Assembly (NCBI RefSeq): GCF_000711695.1
Contig: NW_013546954.1
Coordinates: forward strand, 35,196-99,195
Length of the DNA: 64,000 nt
Source: Tilletiaria anomala UBC 951
Taxonomy: Eukaryota > Basidiomycota > Exobasidiomycetes > Georgefischeriales > Tilletiariaceae
Direction of reading: 5' to 3'
Shown here piece after piece: positions 1 through 12,249 of the stretch. The notes under the pieces were generated by a model. It did no database searches and had not been told where the DNA came from. It worked only from the letters and a program-made list of their open reading frames with translations. Both the position numbers and the translations under genes were made by a program. How positions within the stretch are numbered: the stretch's first letter is position 1; each line of letters starts with the position of its first letter.

Positions 1-578
1 TGCTTGGTGATGACCGTGTCATCGAGGATACCACCCTGCTCGTTCAGAAGCACGCTCAGTGTGCTGCCAAATTCGGGCAGGCCGCTCTGGAGCGAGCTAG
101 GCGTCAGGAGCTCGAGAAAGGCGCCGGCACCTGGCCCAGAGAAGTGGTGCTGCACCATATGGCCAACATCGAAGAGTCCTGCGGCACTACGAACGTGCTT
201 GTGGGACGCGAGCGGCGTAGCAGAGGAATAGGAAAGCGGCATCGAGTAGCCGCCGAACGCGACCATGTTGCCGCCGTTAGCGACGTGAAAGTCGTGCAAC
301 GCCGTGCGGTCTAGCTTCGATGCGTTGTCGCGCGCTGCGGCCGTGGACGCGAACGTCCGCTTGCAAGTCGACCGCGGCCCATTCTGCGGGTGGCAGATAA
401 CTGCGACGGGCCGGATGTTGGCAGAGTGCAATGACCGCGAAGCTGGCTGACGTGCAGCACGCAATGCGACGGCACGGCCTGAGAATATTTCCGAAGTGGC
501 CGGAGCGAAGATTGCGGCAGCGGCGCCGCTCGGACGAGCCGCCTTTCGAAGGACGCTCAACACCTGTGGGCTCGACAT
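1..578 (-). CDS. GCV1: Glycine cleavage system T protein (aminomethyltransferase), N-terminal part
   Basis: Aminomethyltransferase of the mitochondrial glycine cleavage complex; it passes the methylene group from H-protein-bound glycine to tetrahydrofolate. The coding strand reads from an ATG at 578 through an Arg/Ala/Ser-rich leader of about 95 residues, then RTALHDFHVANGGNMVAFGG and LFDVGHMVQHHFSGPGA, both typical of the start of GcvT proteins, and still runs open at base 1. The leader looks like a mitochondrial targeting sequence. I saw no intron, but the leader is unusually long, so a short intron or a start further inside is possible. The gene is cut by the window edge and its C-terminal domains are absent here. 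Confidence 0.85.
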   Translation of the reverse strand, partial: MSSPQVLSVLRKAARPSGAAAAIFAPATSEIFSGRAVALRAARQPASRSLHSANIRPVAVICHPQNGPRSTCKRTFASTAAARDNASKLDRTALHDFHVANGGNMVAFGGYSMPLSYSSATPLASHKHVRSAAGLFDVGHMVQHHFSGPGAGAFLELLTPSSLQSGLPEFGSTLSVLLNEQGGILDDTVITK

Positions 579-1642
579 TTCAGTGGTACAACCTCCTCGC
601 AGACAAATTCCTCGCTCCTGCGTTTCACTCGAGCCGAGTGCTTCTTCGGCCTGCTCTATTTCGTGTTGGAGCTGAGGCTACATTCAATTTAGCACTATCA
701 ATAGAGAGTCACTCTCTCCATTCTTCGGCGGTTCACAGCGGAGCGGCAATGCGGCAACCAGCGGCTAGGGAGAGCCTGAGAGGCACTGAGGGAGAGGCAG
801 GGAAGAGCAGATAAGGCATAGATACTTCCTCAACTAAAGATCCACACGACGCTGTCAACGAGAGAATCAAATCGATCACACCACAATCCTTCCAAGTGTC
901 GGGAAGCTCATTCATACGCCGCGTTCGACGAGACAACACGTCATACACCATGTCCCTCTCCGCCCCTGAGGGATCTTATTCCCGGTAGCGTACGGCAGAA
1001 GAGAATTCTTTCTCCGAAGCTTCAAAAGAATTGGGAAAGTCCTGTACTGTTGCAGGAAGGCTAGCAAGTGGGAACGGGATTGGCAGCATCAGTGGGGGGA
1101 TACCGGATGAAGAAGAGCTAGCGATGCGCCTGACACCTGGCATCTGACATTTGACACCTAACACGTCCATGCCACCTTCTGCATGTAAGTTGCGCCAAAC
1201 CAGCATATGAATTGCTTTAAATAGACTTCAGAGGCCATAACCGATACCTTGCGTACACCCGCAAGGGGTCGCATTAAGCGATTCCTATGCACGATGGCAA
1301 GATACGATGCTGCCACTCCAGGACAGCATGTACGTTGAGATTGATCACATGCCAAGCGCGGATCATAGCAGGCACATTGAGTCGCACGATAACACGGGTT
1401 CGCCAGCTTTTCGAAAACGTATTCTAATAAAAGCCCAATGATGTATTTCTGAAGCATGAAACGGGCCTGCAGGCACAAGACATAGGGTATGGCGGGTGGC
1501 AATCGGACCCCGCTGAGCAGGCAGTATACGTTTCAAGGTTGCTGCTTAAAAGAAATCCAAGATGATACTAGGAACTCGAATGCTGCGAGTAGGAAACACA
1601 TCCCTTTCGCCCACCCCAACCTGGTCTCCTTGGAACTCGCGT
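579..1642. other. Intergenic: upstream of GCV1 and downstream of the MFS gene
   Basis: Open frames here are short and resemble nothing I know. The left part should hold the GCV1 promoter and 5' leader, the right part the 3' end of the transporter transcript. No repeat or RNA gene was seen. Confidence 0.5.
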
Positions 1643-3907
1643 TTACAAAGCAGTCTTGCCCTGCGACTCGATTTGCAGCGTGACCATGAGCAGGCCAGCA
1701 AGGACGAAGAGTGCAGCCGACACGTAGACCGGCACATTGGGGTTGTTCGCGGAGCCGTATATCTGCGTGCACGTAGAAGTGCCATGTGAGATCCGAGTCA
1801 GGCCATAGACTACACCAATCAACTGGAGTCACTCACCGCAATGATCGGCGCCATGAGACCGCAGATTCGGTTGAACGATGCAGCGATGCCGTCGCCAGTG
1901 CCACGATGCGGAGCAGGGAAAACTCTGTTGTGAAAATGACACATTGGAACGGGGCGTCAGTGTGGCACACAACCGCCGCAGTAGTTCCGAGGGCAACTCA
2001 CTCTGGTGTGTAGCCGTACAGGACTCCATACATAATCTGTAGAAGGATGTGCAGGATGCATTCCATCAGCCGTTTGGACATAAGGAGGACGCATATCCTT
2101 TGGTGCTTGCTCTCACGTTCTGCGTGAGAGCCGTTACGCAGTTGAACGCGAGGTTTTGCGCCTGCAGGTTGCGAAGTAATCACAAAGGATGATCAGATGG
2201 ACGAACTTGATTTCTCTCGACTCCAGCCAGTGGCAGGGAGGAGATGCAGCTACTCACGCTTGTACGGGCTGCAGTGAAAGCGAAGAGGAAGACACCAGTG
2301 AGGACCGTGCCGAGGGACATGGCACCACGGCGTCCGGAGCGCGGCAGCTCGACGAGCCAAGCAGCGATGATAGATCCGGGTACGCCGCAGACGGAGATGA
2401 TGGCGTAGTTCTTGTACGTCTCGTTAGTGGTAGGGGCAGGCGCGTCGCCGACGGCGCGGCTGAGGTAGATGGGCAGGAAAGCATTGTAGAGCGGGTAGGC
2501 GAGGCCGATCATTCCCTTTGTTCAGTGTAGACAAGCGCAGAACCTATGTGAGTGAAGTGCAAGCACGCACATGGGCACGCGGAAGACCATAGAGGGCGCA
2601 ATGAAATGGATGTGGACTCACCCAGAGGAGAATGATGATGGACGTGTTGTAAGCGAGCTTGCAGCCAGAAAAGAGAGGGCGGACGTGCGACAGCTCGGGC
2701 GTGAACATCTTCATCGAGACGCCTCGGAGCATGGTCTTGAGCACGCTCTCATCCTTTTCCTCAGCCAGGTCGGCCTCCTCGACCTTCTCTCCGGCGGCGG
2801 TTTTGAGGATGTCGACGCTGATATCCTCGTCGGTGAGCGTGACGCCGTTGCGTGCAGCGACGTCTTTGAGCACTTTTACCGCGGCGGAGTCGCGGCCCTT
2901 GGCAATGAGATACTTGGGCGACTCGGGCAGGTTGAAGACAAAGAAGCGGAGGATGAAGCAGACGAGCGTGAGGCCGCCAAACGTGAAGAATGCGTAGCGC
3001 CAGCCCATGTTATCGGCCTTGAGGCAGGCCCGTGCGATGATGCCCTGGCTGGCAAGGGTTTCGATCCTGGACGGCACATTCGTCGCATCTTCGGCGCAGG
3101 AGAAGTTCGCGATGAGCACCCAGGCGAGGAGACTGGCGATCAGTTGGCCGAGTGACCAGTAGACCGACAGCAGCGTCAGCAGGTACTGGTTTGCGCCGGG
3201 GATGAACTCGAGGAAGAGCATTCCGTCGACGGGCAGGTTACCACCGAGCCCAATCCCGAGCGCGGCAAGGATGCCGCCGAGGCCCACAAAGCTAGGAGCA
3301 GCGCCGCCGACGACGCCAAAAACTCCGGCAAGGAAGAGCGTGACATTGAATGAGGGGCGGCGACCGATGACGTCAGCGAGGACGCCCCATAACGAGGCGC
3401 CGATGATGAGGCCAATGTATAGGGAGAGCGTCATGAACTGCGGGTGCTCGATGCCAAACTCGTTCTGGATCTGCGGAAGGATGATGGCGACAGCCTGCAG
3501 CCACAAGTTGTCCAACAGCCAGCCGAGGCCGCTGAGGCAGAACAGCGCCCACTGGAAGCGGCCCATGCCGATCTGCAACAGAGAGCGCGCACTAGTCAAC
3601 ATCCCCTCGCACGCAGATGAGGACGACTACACGACGACGAAGACCGACGACGACGACGACTGCACACATTTTCGTTCATGACGCGATTGACGAGGTAGAC
3701 CTTGCGAGAGTAGACTGAGTCGGTCGCATTGGCCTCAGGCCTGTCGTCAGCACTGGGGATGCCCTCGGCGAACGAGTGGCCAGAAGGGTGCTTCTCAACA
3801 TCCTTGTGGTTGTCCGAGCCTGCGTTGGCCGAGTGCTTCTCGGACGAGCTGTGCACTTTGGCCTCTCGCGCGATGGCGGTGGCCTCGGGGGCCTTGGTGA
3901 CGCTCAT
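1643..3907 (-). CDS. MFS transporter, SV2/sugar-transporter-like
   Basis: Major facilitator membrane transporter of 578 residues in seven exons: 3668-3907, 2622-3572, 2258-2515, 2117-2161, 2002-2036, 1837-1924 and 1643-1762. The acidic, hydrophilic N-terminus leads into the fungal motif VMNENIGMGRFQWALF across the first splice. MFS signatures follow: GVLADVIGRRP in the loop after helix 2, GWRYAFFTFGGLT, and NLPESPKYLIAKG before the large cytoplasmic loop. The second half restarts at GLAYPLYNAFLPIYL and includes YGYTPEVFPAPHRGTGDGIA. The family includes animal SV2/SVOP-like and fungal organic-solute carriers; the substrate cannot be read from sequence. Intron 2 (2516-2621) must use an AAG acceptor, because the nearby TAG puts the reading frame into a stop. 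Confidence 0.88.
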
Positions 3908-6480
3908 GATTGGGGGTGTCACGCTACGCGGAGTATACACAGTGTATTAGGAGCTCGCGGTTGCAAATTGCTGTGCAGGCGTGAATGGCAGCAGCAGAGG
4001 CTACGATGAGGATGCTTGGGGGACGGACGAGAGAGACCCGGCTGTCGAACGAGGCCCTTTCAACAGATGCGACGGATGAGCGTTGATGTGGATATAAAGC
4101 AGCATTGGTCATCGCAGTGGACTAGTGGGGGCTCCGAGCATTCCTATTTATTCAAATACGTGTACGTACTGGTGCCCAAAGGCGAAATGCCGTGGGCTGC
4201 ATCCTCTCCTCTCTCTGCTATGCGAACTCGATGGGCCGATGAATCAGGGTTCAACTGGGGGTCACGGCTGGTCAGCCAGTCATCGACGTCGACCGTGGTC
4301 ATCTGAAGACACTGCATTTGCAGAGCAGACACACAGTCCCCATATCGACTATGTCAGCACGGACTGGAGCGGGCCTCGCTGCAATTTGCTCACAGAAGTG
4401 CAAAAACTAGCGTCGTTTTTCGAATTTCGTCATGTATTCATTTTCAGACACTTGGCAAGGCGGCCAGCAAAGTGCAGCAGCCAGCCCTGGACTCGGGAGT
4501 CTGGAACTCCTGGCGACCAGACGCCCATGAGCGCTCTCGGTTTCACACATGGTTAACTTGGAAATTGCGCCCCGCTCTCCACCAAATTATGTATGTACAC
4601 GTTGTACATATTTTAAGCATAGGCTCGGGATATTCAGGGCAGAACAGCTGTCTGGGCAAGGCACGACAAAATCGTTCTCCGCATGTCGCAAGAGGCTGAA
4701 GACGAGCCACGCACTCTCTCAAGAGAGGGCACGGGCATATGCAGATCGGCACCCAGAGGAGTGAGATCTACTTATTTGAGGGAGTCACTGAGAAGCATCA
4801 GACCACTGTCCGTGCGTGCACCTTGAATTGTTTGTTCTTGGCTCCATGCCCACACATGCTGCTGGGGACTACGGACCTAAGGGTCGTTCAGGCTTTGAAG
4901 TTCCACTCACTTTTTTGTGCCCCTTTCCGCCCGATGTCAGCAGCACTCAGCCGGTCTTCAACAAACCTGCGGGCCGGGGAGCAATCATGATCAAGCAGCG
5001 CGCAATGATCGCTAGTCAACCACTGGAGTCGGCTCTCGCTGGAGGGCAACGCTGCTGCGCCGCTGGGAAGTGTTGTAAACGCAGCTATGTAAAACCTATT
5101 GCTTTTGCAACTAGCTGGCTTCCAGTTCCAGAAGTGAGAGGAACAACTCTGATGTCCTGGTCTCTCCACTGTGACTCGCGCCGAGTCTCTCGCCAGCCGT
5201 CATCAAGGGGGGAAGGGAGGCGGACGCGCTTGCTATCTTTGCAATATTCCATCATGCCTTTCTGGATCTTGTCTGCACGTCATTCGCTTTAACGACATTC
5301 GATTCTGAGGCCGGCCGGCGCCGGTATGGACACCACCCGAAAGAGCAGGAATAGCATGATATCCGTATACGGCATGGTGCGATGGACCAGGATATCGAGA
5401 GACACCTGTTGCGATGCAAGAGATACTTTTGCAGTCAACTGCTGTGGACATGCAGTCACGCGCGGCGTGTGTGTGTCAGTTGTTCAAGACATGTGCAGAA
5501 GCGCTTCACAAATGGATTGTAGGACAAACGCGCCTTGAACTTCGCCTGCTGCGAAAGTGCAGACTCTTGTCTAAACGTGCCAAAGCCTTTGGTATGGTAG
5601 AGAAGATGGCTCAAACCTCACAATGCAAGATTCACCGTGGTGAAGGACAAAGGCGCACATAAGCTATTGCTTTGAGTCTCTTCGAGACGGGCGCTAGCCG
5701 ATGGATCGTGTCCGCTGTGACATCCGACTGGCTGAAGGCGGCATCGTGTCTCATCTCGCTGCCTCTCTTAGTGCCAAAAGCTCGTTTGTCAATGGCCCCG
5801 TCATCGCTGTAGGTGCTCACGGTGAAGACAGCAATTCTTCCGGACGTGAGCCTGCCTGTTTGAATGCTCAGCTCATTAGTATTGAAAGGGCTTTTGCAAT
5901 GATGGTGCCAATGAGGGCTTTCCTGAGAGCTCAAAGGCGCTTCGATGTCTTCCGCGGTGATGCCCACCGACTAATGCGGCAAAAGGAGAAGCAAGCGGGC
6001 AAGGCCTGTGCACGACTGGACAAGGGCGTGAATGGTACCGCTAACTTGACGACCGGCCAACTATACGAGAGTAGCCAGCCGAGCAGAATGTCGAAAGCCA
6101 CAAGTTTGGTCGATGCGAACTATCCACAGTTGAGATGCATAATGGGCTTGCACGGCGAACCATCCCGTGTCGAGCTCAAGAGATGGTCGTCCGCTGTTGT
6201 CGGAGGATGTTTGAAGCGCAACCAACGATACGCGTCAAACCACAAGTATGGCAGGGAAGAGTCACAGCTGTCTGAGATGGGATACAAGTGGATATCTGCA
6301 TATATAGAAAGGCGAATCGACAATTAGGAGCGTGAAAGGCGGGCAGGTCAGGCTCAGCACGACGCATGGCCTGCTCTATCACGGTCCATGCTGGTCTCAG
6401 CATTGGACAGCGAGTCCACCGTGACCGACAGCTCAACAAGTACTGGAATAGCACAATCATCGACACCTATCCAGACTGCG
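3908..6480. other. Gene-poor interval of 2.6 kb
   Basis: No recognisable coding exon or RNA gene. The longest frame, 5701-6327 plus, would give 208 residues, but it has no known motif, no bias I can recognise and no supporting splice structure, so I do not call it. The left end should contain the MFS gene promoter and the right end the 3' end of the UBX gene transcript. Confidence 0.45.
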
Positions 6481-8149
6481 TCAGGCCCACTTCTGAATTA
6501 CAACAGCATTCAGAAGACCCGCGTCCTTGAGCGTGGCAGACTCGTCTTCGATCGGCTTGGGTGGGAAGCTCGTCTGAAGAACGTAAGGGCGGGTCTCCAT
6601 ACCGGCGTTGGCACTATGCACGAAAAGGAACGAAGCATATTGGGCAAATAAAGCAATCAGCACTCACTCCCTGCCTCCAAACAGGGTGTAATACTCACGC
6701 GTTAATATAGCTCCGCACATCGCGGATTGTGTGCTCATGGTTGAAGCGCCCCACTATGCGCGATCCGTCAGCCAGACGCAATTGCAGTTGCGTTGTTGGC
6801 TTGGAACTGTCCACTTCACATTGCACCTGTGACGCTGGTGGAGCGGTGGACCCGATGGGCGCGCCTGCAGGGGAACGAGAAGGTCCAGCGGTTGCAACAC
6901 TTGGCACGGGGCTGCTGAGTCTGTTTCCGGTACCCGAGAAGGCCTTCATGGCAGGTGGCGGTGGCGGCGTGTACTTTTGATCCGTTTTCTTCTCCACCCG
7001 AAGTTCGACCTCTTGATTGGGTTTGACGTCGAGCAAGGATAAAGGCGCTCGCTGTGCTTGCAGAGCAGCAAGGATACGCTGATTCTCGGGATCGTCATAG
7101 TTGTAAAGATGCGATTCGCCGATCGTGAATCCATCTTGCCAAAAGGTGACATGTCTAACAGCAGGCGGCAAATTCGATCCATCTTCTACCCCCTCTTCGC
7201 CTTCCTCGACAGCCCCGGTTCCGCCATACGCACCAGACACTCCAAGTCGCGACCGGTCGCTTCCATTTCTCACTGCAAGCGTGGGTGCAGAATCGCCGTC
7301 GTCACCAATGGTGCGACCGCGACCACCAAAGGCGTGGATGTTGCCACTTGCCTGCCCTCTCGCAGGTCCTCGGCCACCCGCGGCGGGTGGAGGGGGTCCT
7401 GCCTCCGCTGCTTGCCGTAGGATGTTGTTCACTATATCCATGCCGCCATCCTCGCTTTGCGCCTGTGAAGCTGCCATTGCCTGCAGAAGCCTCCGCCTGC
7501 GCTCGGCTTCGGGGTCTTGTACACTCAACCCGCTGCGCTCGCCTCCAGCGAAGAGGTTTGGAGGGCTATCATCGTCCTCGTCGTCTTCCGGTTGGTGGAT
7601 CCTGCCAATCCCGCCTCTGAACCCCCCACCTCCACCGCGTGCACGTGTACCGCCCTCCTCGTCTCTCATGCTGCTGAGAGTTGCAATGCCTCCTAAACGT
7701 CCAGTGGGTCGACTGCTGGCGCTGCTACTGGCGCGTCCAGAGGTGGTGGCCGCGTCGGCCTGGCCCCAAGACGCAGAAATAGGTTCAGCCGGAGCCCCTG
7801 ACAGAGTTCTAGGTCCGGTGTATCCCACAGGAGCTGTGAAAATGAATGAGAACCCTCAGCAAACATCACATTTGACGAATCGACTGCGCCGAAGCCAATG
7901 TGCACCTGCCTCAACTTCCACTTCTGCGTTTGCTCCAGAGTCAGTACCTTCTGCCCCTCCTGACTCATAGAAGGTAGAAAGAGCAGCATCTATATCTCCA
8001 TTGGCCGCCTCCACAAAGAATCTGGCAAGGGCATGCGCGAGTGAGCTTTCATATCATGTTTGTATCTGCAGCGCCACAGTCCGCACTCACTTGGAGCGAT
8101 CCGCGCTCACGCCAGCGACGGACGCGAACTGCGCAATCTTCTCGTCCAT
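6481..8149 (-). CDS. SHP1: UBA-SEP-UBX protein (Shp1/p47), Cdc48 cofactor
   Basis: Adaptor of the AAA ATPase Cdc48/p97 in membrane fusion, autophagosome formation and protein degradation. It has 480 residues in four exons: 8091-8149, 7906-8021, 6699-7833 and 6481-6613. Order of parts: an N-terminal UBA domain (from MDEKIAQFASVAGVSADRSK to IDAALSTFYES, about residues 1-45), a long Gly/Arg/Pro-rich disordered linker with acidic patches, an SEP domain (VTFWQDGFTIGESHLYNYDD to about SLLDVKPNQEVELRV), and a C-terminal UBX domain (TTQLQLRLADGSRIVGRFN to RPYVLQTSFPPKP and LLNAVVIQKWA). Architecture and length match fungal Shp1 and animal p47. The third splice joins AACGC to TGCCAAC in the middle of the UBX domain and is needed to complete it. 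Confidence 0.93.
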
Positions 8150-8849
8150 CTTCGGCGACTAATAACAACCACGTGTCTGTTTTCTTGCCTTCAGGCGGGT
8201 TTCTCACGCAGTAACGCCGTAGGCAGACCACAAAAAGTCCATCGCTATGGAGTCGGTGAGGATGACGTGTATATGAACTACGAAAGATGCACGACTTGAT
8301 CCTCTCATGTTTCATACAAACACATCGAAGGTGTCTGTGCGCAAAACACTACCGCATGTGGGCGATGTTCCGCTCTTTCGATGTCCCCCACCTTGAAGCA
8401 GCCACACTTCGTCTCAAGGGCCCACCTGCTGATATTGATACACCACCCACGAAAGGCATGAGATGGACCTCGCAGCGCCACAAGCTCATCTACAGCACCA
8501 CGTTCCAAGCTCATTGACATACGCCAGCACAGACTACGGGGCTAAGCCGCGATCACAAACATAAACTGCGCACCCACTCTCCGAAACCGTGGCCTCGATG
8601 CCTTCTTTCCTTATCATCGGGAAGTATGCGCTGAAATATGCGCATATGATCTAGTAAGTAAAAGAGAAATAGCTTGATGAATTTGCAAGAAAGACTTGTT
8701 TTGATTGCAACGCAAAATGGGACATCTATAGAAGCAGAGCTTAACGACAGAGGTTTCACCCTGTAGCCGGACGCGCAGAGATACGCAGGGAGCCCATTGA
8801 TTGCGAACTACTGCAGAGACGGGTAACTGCGAGGCTAAAGTGAGGTTAC
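8150..8849. other. Intergenic: UBX gene promoter and ADP/ATP carrier 3' region
   Basis: No open frame of interest. It should hold the promoter of the UBA-SEP-UBX gene on its left and the transcript end of the ADP/ATP carrier gene on its right. No RNA gene was seen. Confidence 0.45.
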
Positions 8850-9954
8850 TTAGCCCGAACCACCCTTGTAGACCTTGCCGAACATGAGCTCCTGGAGCTT
8901 GTCGTATCCAGAACTGTGAGCGGGGATTTAAATGCGGAGTGTTAGGTCCTGTTATTAACGACAAAGGGAGCAGAACAGCGAAAAATACTCACAGCACACC
9001 AGCGCCGGCAACACCACGGAGAATGTTGGCACCAGCACCCTTGAAGAGCGACTTGATGCCCTCCTTGGCGACAATCTGGCGACCAGCGTCGAACATGCCC
9101 TTGTAGTGAGGACCCGAGCCACCGGAGGTCATCATCATGCGACGACGGATGGTGTCGAGCGGGTAAGAAGCAACACCAGCACCAGTAGTAACACCCCAGC
9201 CGAGCAGGAATGATGCAAGGAAGCTGCCATCAAGAGCACCAGTGAGAACGACAGGCTTGAGCGAGTCGTACATGCCGAAGTAGAGACCACGGTAGACAAC
9301 GATACCGACGACGGAAGGGAGGAAACCACGGTAGAGACCAGCAATACCATCCGAAGCGAGGGTCTTGCGGTAGACGTCAACGAGACCGTTGAACTGACGA
9401 TCTCCACCGCCCTTGGCAGCAGACTTGGCGTCGTTAGCGAGACGAGTACGGGCGTAGTCAAGCGAGTAGACGAACAGAAGCGAAGAGGCACCGGCGGCAC
9501 CACCCGAGGCCAGGTTGGCCGAGAGCTGCTTCCAGTATGGGTCGGTCTTCGGAACCTTGAAGAGCGCCTTGAAGTAGTCCTTGAAGGCGAAGTTCAGGGC
9601 CTGAGTAGGGAAGTAACTGTGAAAAGATGAGAGGAATGAAGCATGTCAGAAGCGAGGTTCGCGGGCCAAGGATAAAAGGGCAACGTACCGAATGACGTTG
9701 GCAGTGTTACCACGCCACAAGGAGGCAAGACCCTCCTGGTTGTAGGTCCTGACGAAGCACTCGCTGATGCCCTTGTAAGGAGTGGCGAGACGGCCCTGCT
9801 TGATCATCTCATCCTGGTTCTGGATGAGCAGCTTGACACGCTCGATCGGGGCGGCAGCGGTCTTCGAGACGGCGGCGGAGACACCGCCCATCATGAAGTC
9901 CGCGAAGAAGGACGACACATCGCGCTTCTTCTGGGAGTCGGCAACGCTACCCAT
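8850..9954 (-). CDS. AAC: Mitochondrial ADP/ATP carrier
   Basis: Exchanges cytosolic ADP for matrix ATP across the inner mitochondrial membrane. It has 317 residues in three coding exons: 9689-9954, 8993-9616 and 8850-8913. The three tandem carrier repeats are present, with PxD/E-type motifs such as [14 protein letters not shown] in repeat 1, the [11 protein letters not shown] segment in repeat 2 and [16 protein letters not shown] in repeat 3. RRRMMM is the diagnostic ADP/ATP carrier signature. The C-terminus ends in YKGGSG. Length and motifs are standard for fungal Aac/Pet9 proteins. A probable intron in the 5' leader lies just upstream of the start codon and is listed separately. Confidence 0.96.
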
Positions 9955-9968
9955 TTTGGAGGATGAGA

Positions 9969-10166
9969 CTGTGTAACAAAAATAATTGGCACTGTCAGCA
10001 AGATATCCAAGTGATCGTCACTTGCGGGCCCGACACAGAGAGGCGCAAAGGGCGGCGTGGAAGTTCGCTGACAACGCGAGACCGATCGTCTGCGTGCGTG
10101 ACTCCCACGCCAGCCATCACTGCACTTCTGCGGTTGTACCCAACTCAGACATGTGTGCCCACTCAC
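9969..10166 (-). promoter_or_regulatory. Probable 5'-leader intron of the ADP/ATP carrier gene
   Basis: On the minus strand a canonical GTGAGT donor (10161-10166) is followed by a pyrimidine-rich run and TTACACAG ending at 9969, only 14 bases before the ATG at 9954. The pattern looks like a non-coding first exon spliced to the coding sequence; long first introns in highly expressed fungal genes often raise expression. Inferred from splice signals only. Confidence 0.55.
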
Positions 10167-10959
10167 CTTTACTGCTACAAGGAGTGGTGGTGGTAATACA
10201 GGGAACTACCCTTTGGTCGTGATGGATGGTGGTCGGAGGGCAATAAGAGTTGAAGTTCTTCATGAGGGGAAGAAGGAAGGAAAAAGTTTGGAGAGAGGAG
10301 AGCAAACCGCGCGCCGGCTGCTGAGGATGCTGGCGGTGTTCCACTCACACAGACCAGGTGCGGGAGCAGCGAGAAAACAGGTTCACAGCTTCCAAATCAC
10401 TCCAACCTGGCCTGCTGGCTCCGCTCACGCCTGCTAACCGACGAGAGGAGACGGCCAGCAAAACGCCAGCCGGCCGTTTCCGAAGCGAAACGCGCAAGTG
10501 CGGAACCGTCAGTTCAACCACGCGACGCAACAGTTCGGCGTGCAAAGAACTAAAGACTTGAGAGTCCGCCCAAGTCCTGTTTTCAAATGTGAAAACTCAC
10601 CAAGCGCGCCCGGGCCAATCAGTTTCCTACTGTCGGCTGGTTGCGGGCCTGATCGCAGGCGTGTTGCGTCTGCTTCCGCTATTATCAGAGAACGCAGCAG
10701 TCAGCAGTGCACCACTCTTTCGCAATGCTCTGGCCCAAGTCCCAACGCCGCCCAGTTGCTAGTAACCCATACTCAATTCACAAAGTCGGAGGGACGATGC
10801 ACGACGGCACCCCCAACCTTCGTGGGGTTAGCATCTCTTTCATGTCAACATCACCCTGTCTTTACAAAAGAGTGCATCTTTCACCTTATTCTACCCTTTA
10901 TCCTCACACGCAGCACCCCCCGACATTCTAGTCCTAGATCCAACCAAGTCGCATCGACA
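10167..10959. other. Divergent promoter region between ADP/ATP carrier and ACBP
   Basis: About 0.8 kb separates two divergent metabolic genes. No coding frame is recognisable. The part nearest the ACBP start (10850-10959) is pyrimidine rich (CTT/CCC tracts), as expected of a fungal core promoter or 5' leader. Confidence 0.5.
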
Positions 10960-11951
10960 ATGTCCGCCGCTAATTTCGAGAAAGCCGTCGCTGTCGTCCA
11001 GGGCATGCCCAAGGTACGTCATTTGGCCGAAAGGATTGTCAAGCAGGTCTTGCTTGACTCTTGAACAGCAGGAGGGCGTCCAGAGCCGGTCGCGATCCAT
11101 CGTGCGCTTGTAGAAAGCAATTGCAGATGCGAAGAGCATGGAGCGGCATCGTTGTAGATTGTTTGCGACTTGCCCGACAGGTGAACAAGGAGAGCTGACC
11201 ATGAAATTTTCCCACCTCTTGCGCGCGTTCAGGATGGCCCTGTTCAGCCAACCCAGGCTGAACAGCTCAAGTTCTACGGCCTGTGAGCTCATCAAATAAG
11301 CTATCCGTAGCTGTTAATAAATGTTTCCAGTGCTGAGTCTGTTCTCGCGCTTCCCATCTCGCAGCTACAAGCAGGCTAACGTCGGTGACGTCAACACCTC
11401 TAGGCCAGGCATGATGGGTACGCAGTTCTCACCCTTGATCATTTGGGTACATTCGGTTCCGACTAATACTTACATCATCTTTTTTTCTGTCAGACTTCAC
11501 TGGCAAGGCTAAGTGGTTTGTATACAGTGCATTAACGCCAGTGTGCGCCTTTTGGACCGGAAGAACTGAATCTGGGTGACTTACTTTGCATAGGGACGCT
11601 TGGAAGAAGGAGGAGGGCAAGTCTCAGGAAGACGCAAAGAAGGATGTGAGCTTCTGCGGCAGTTTGCAAACGCTTTCGCAATCAGCTGACCCCATATGTT
11701 CCGTGAACAGTACGTCGAGGCCTTGCTCGCGGTATGTTACACCCGTTTCGGATGGGCTATATGCTCGCTGCGCCTTGCTCATATGCTTTTTGTATTTGCT
11801 TTGCCTTTTCCACAGGTCCTCAACAACCACGCTGGTGAGGATGCACCCACTGAACGATCATTAACGCGAAGCTAACTGTCCTTCCACTTGCCGTATACCT
11901 ATGCTAGACGACGAGCAAGCCCAGGCGTGGATCAAGGAAATCACCGCCTAG
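10960..11951 (+). CDS. ACB1: Acyl-CoA-binding protein
   Basis: Small cytosolic carrier of medium- and long-chain acyl-CoA esters. The 104-residue protein is assembled from eight exons: 10960-11013, 11233-11282, 11365-11417, 11494-11515, 11594-11645, 11711-11731, 11816-11834 and 11908-11951. The joined sequence gives the ACBP core: PTQAEQLKFYGLYKQANVGD (containing the YGLYKQA acyl-CoA site), SRPGMMDFTGKAKWDAWKK, and a terminal helix ending WIKEITA. Every splice preserves frame and the total is 315 bases. Exons of 19-22 bases are very short; the family itself is ordinary. Confidence 0.95.
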
Positions 11952-12249
11952 ATGCATTCAAGATGGACGGTTACTCTTTAAAAAACTGTATTGCACGCAA
12001 TTTGGCGACCCGCATTTGATATCACATCGGGATTCGAGCCATAAAGAGTCTCTGGATGGAACCGCTTGGTCAGCCCATGCAGAGGGTTCGCTTTGTGCGT
12101 CGGAGAGGCGCGACCGTTGCCACAGCCACCTTTAGATGCCAGATTTCCTTTCTCCTCTTGAATTGAGTCACAAATCGACAATCGTGAACAATCGGCAGGC
12201 AAGAGCAGCGGTGCGGGCGGGGGATTGCAACCATTAAATTTTGCTACTC

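Noticed and set aside
5701-6327. 208-codon plus-strand frame as a gene
   Set aside because: No motif, no start context or splice support, and no homologue I recognise.
7125-7970. 281-codon plus-strand frame
   Set aside because: Lies antisense to the conserved UBA-SEP-UBX gene and is Pro/Ser/Ala-rich low complexity.
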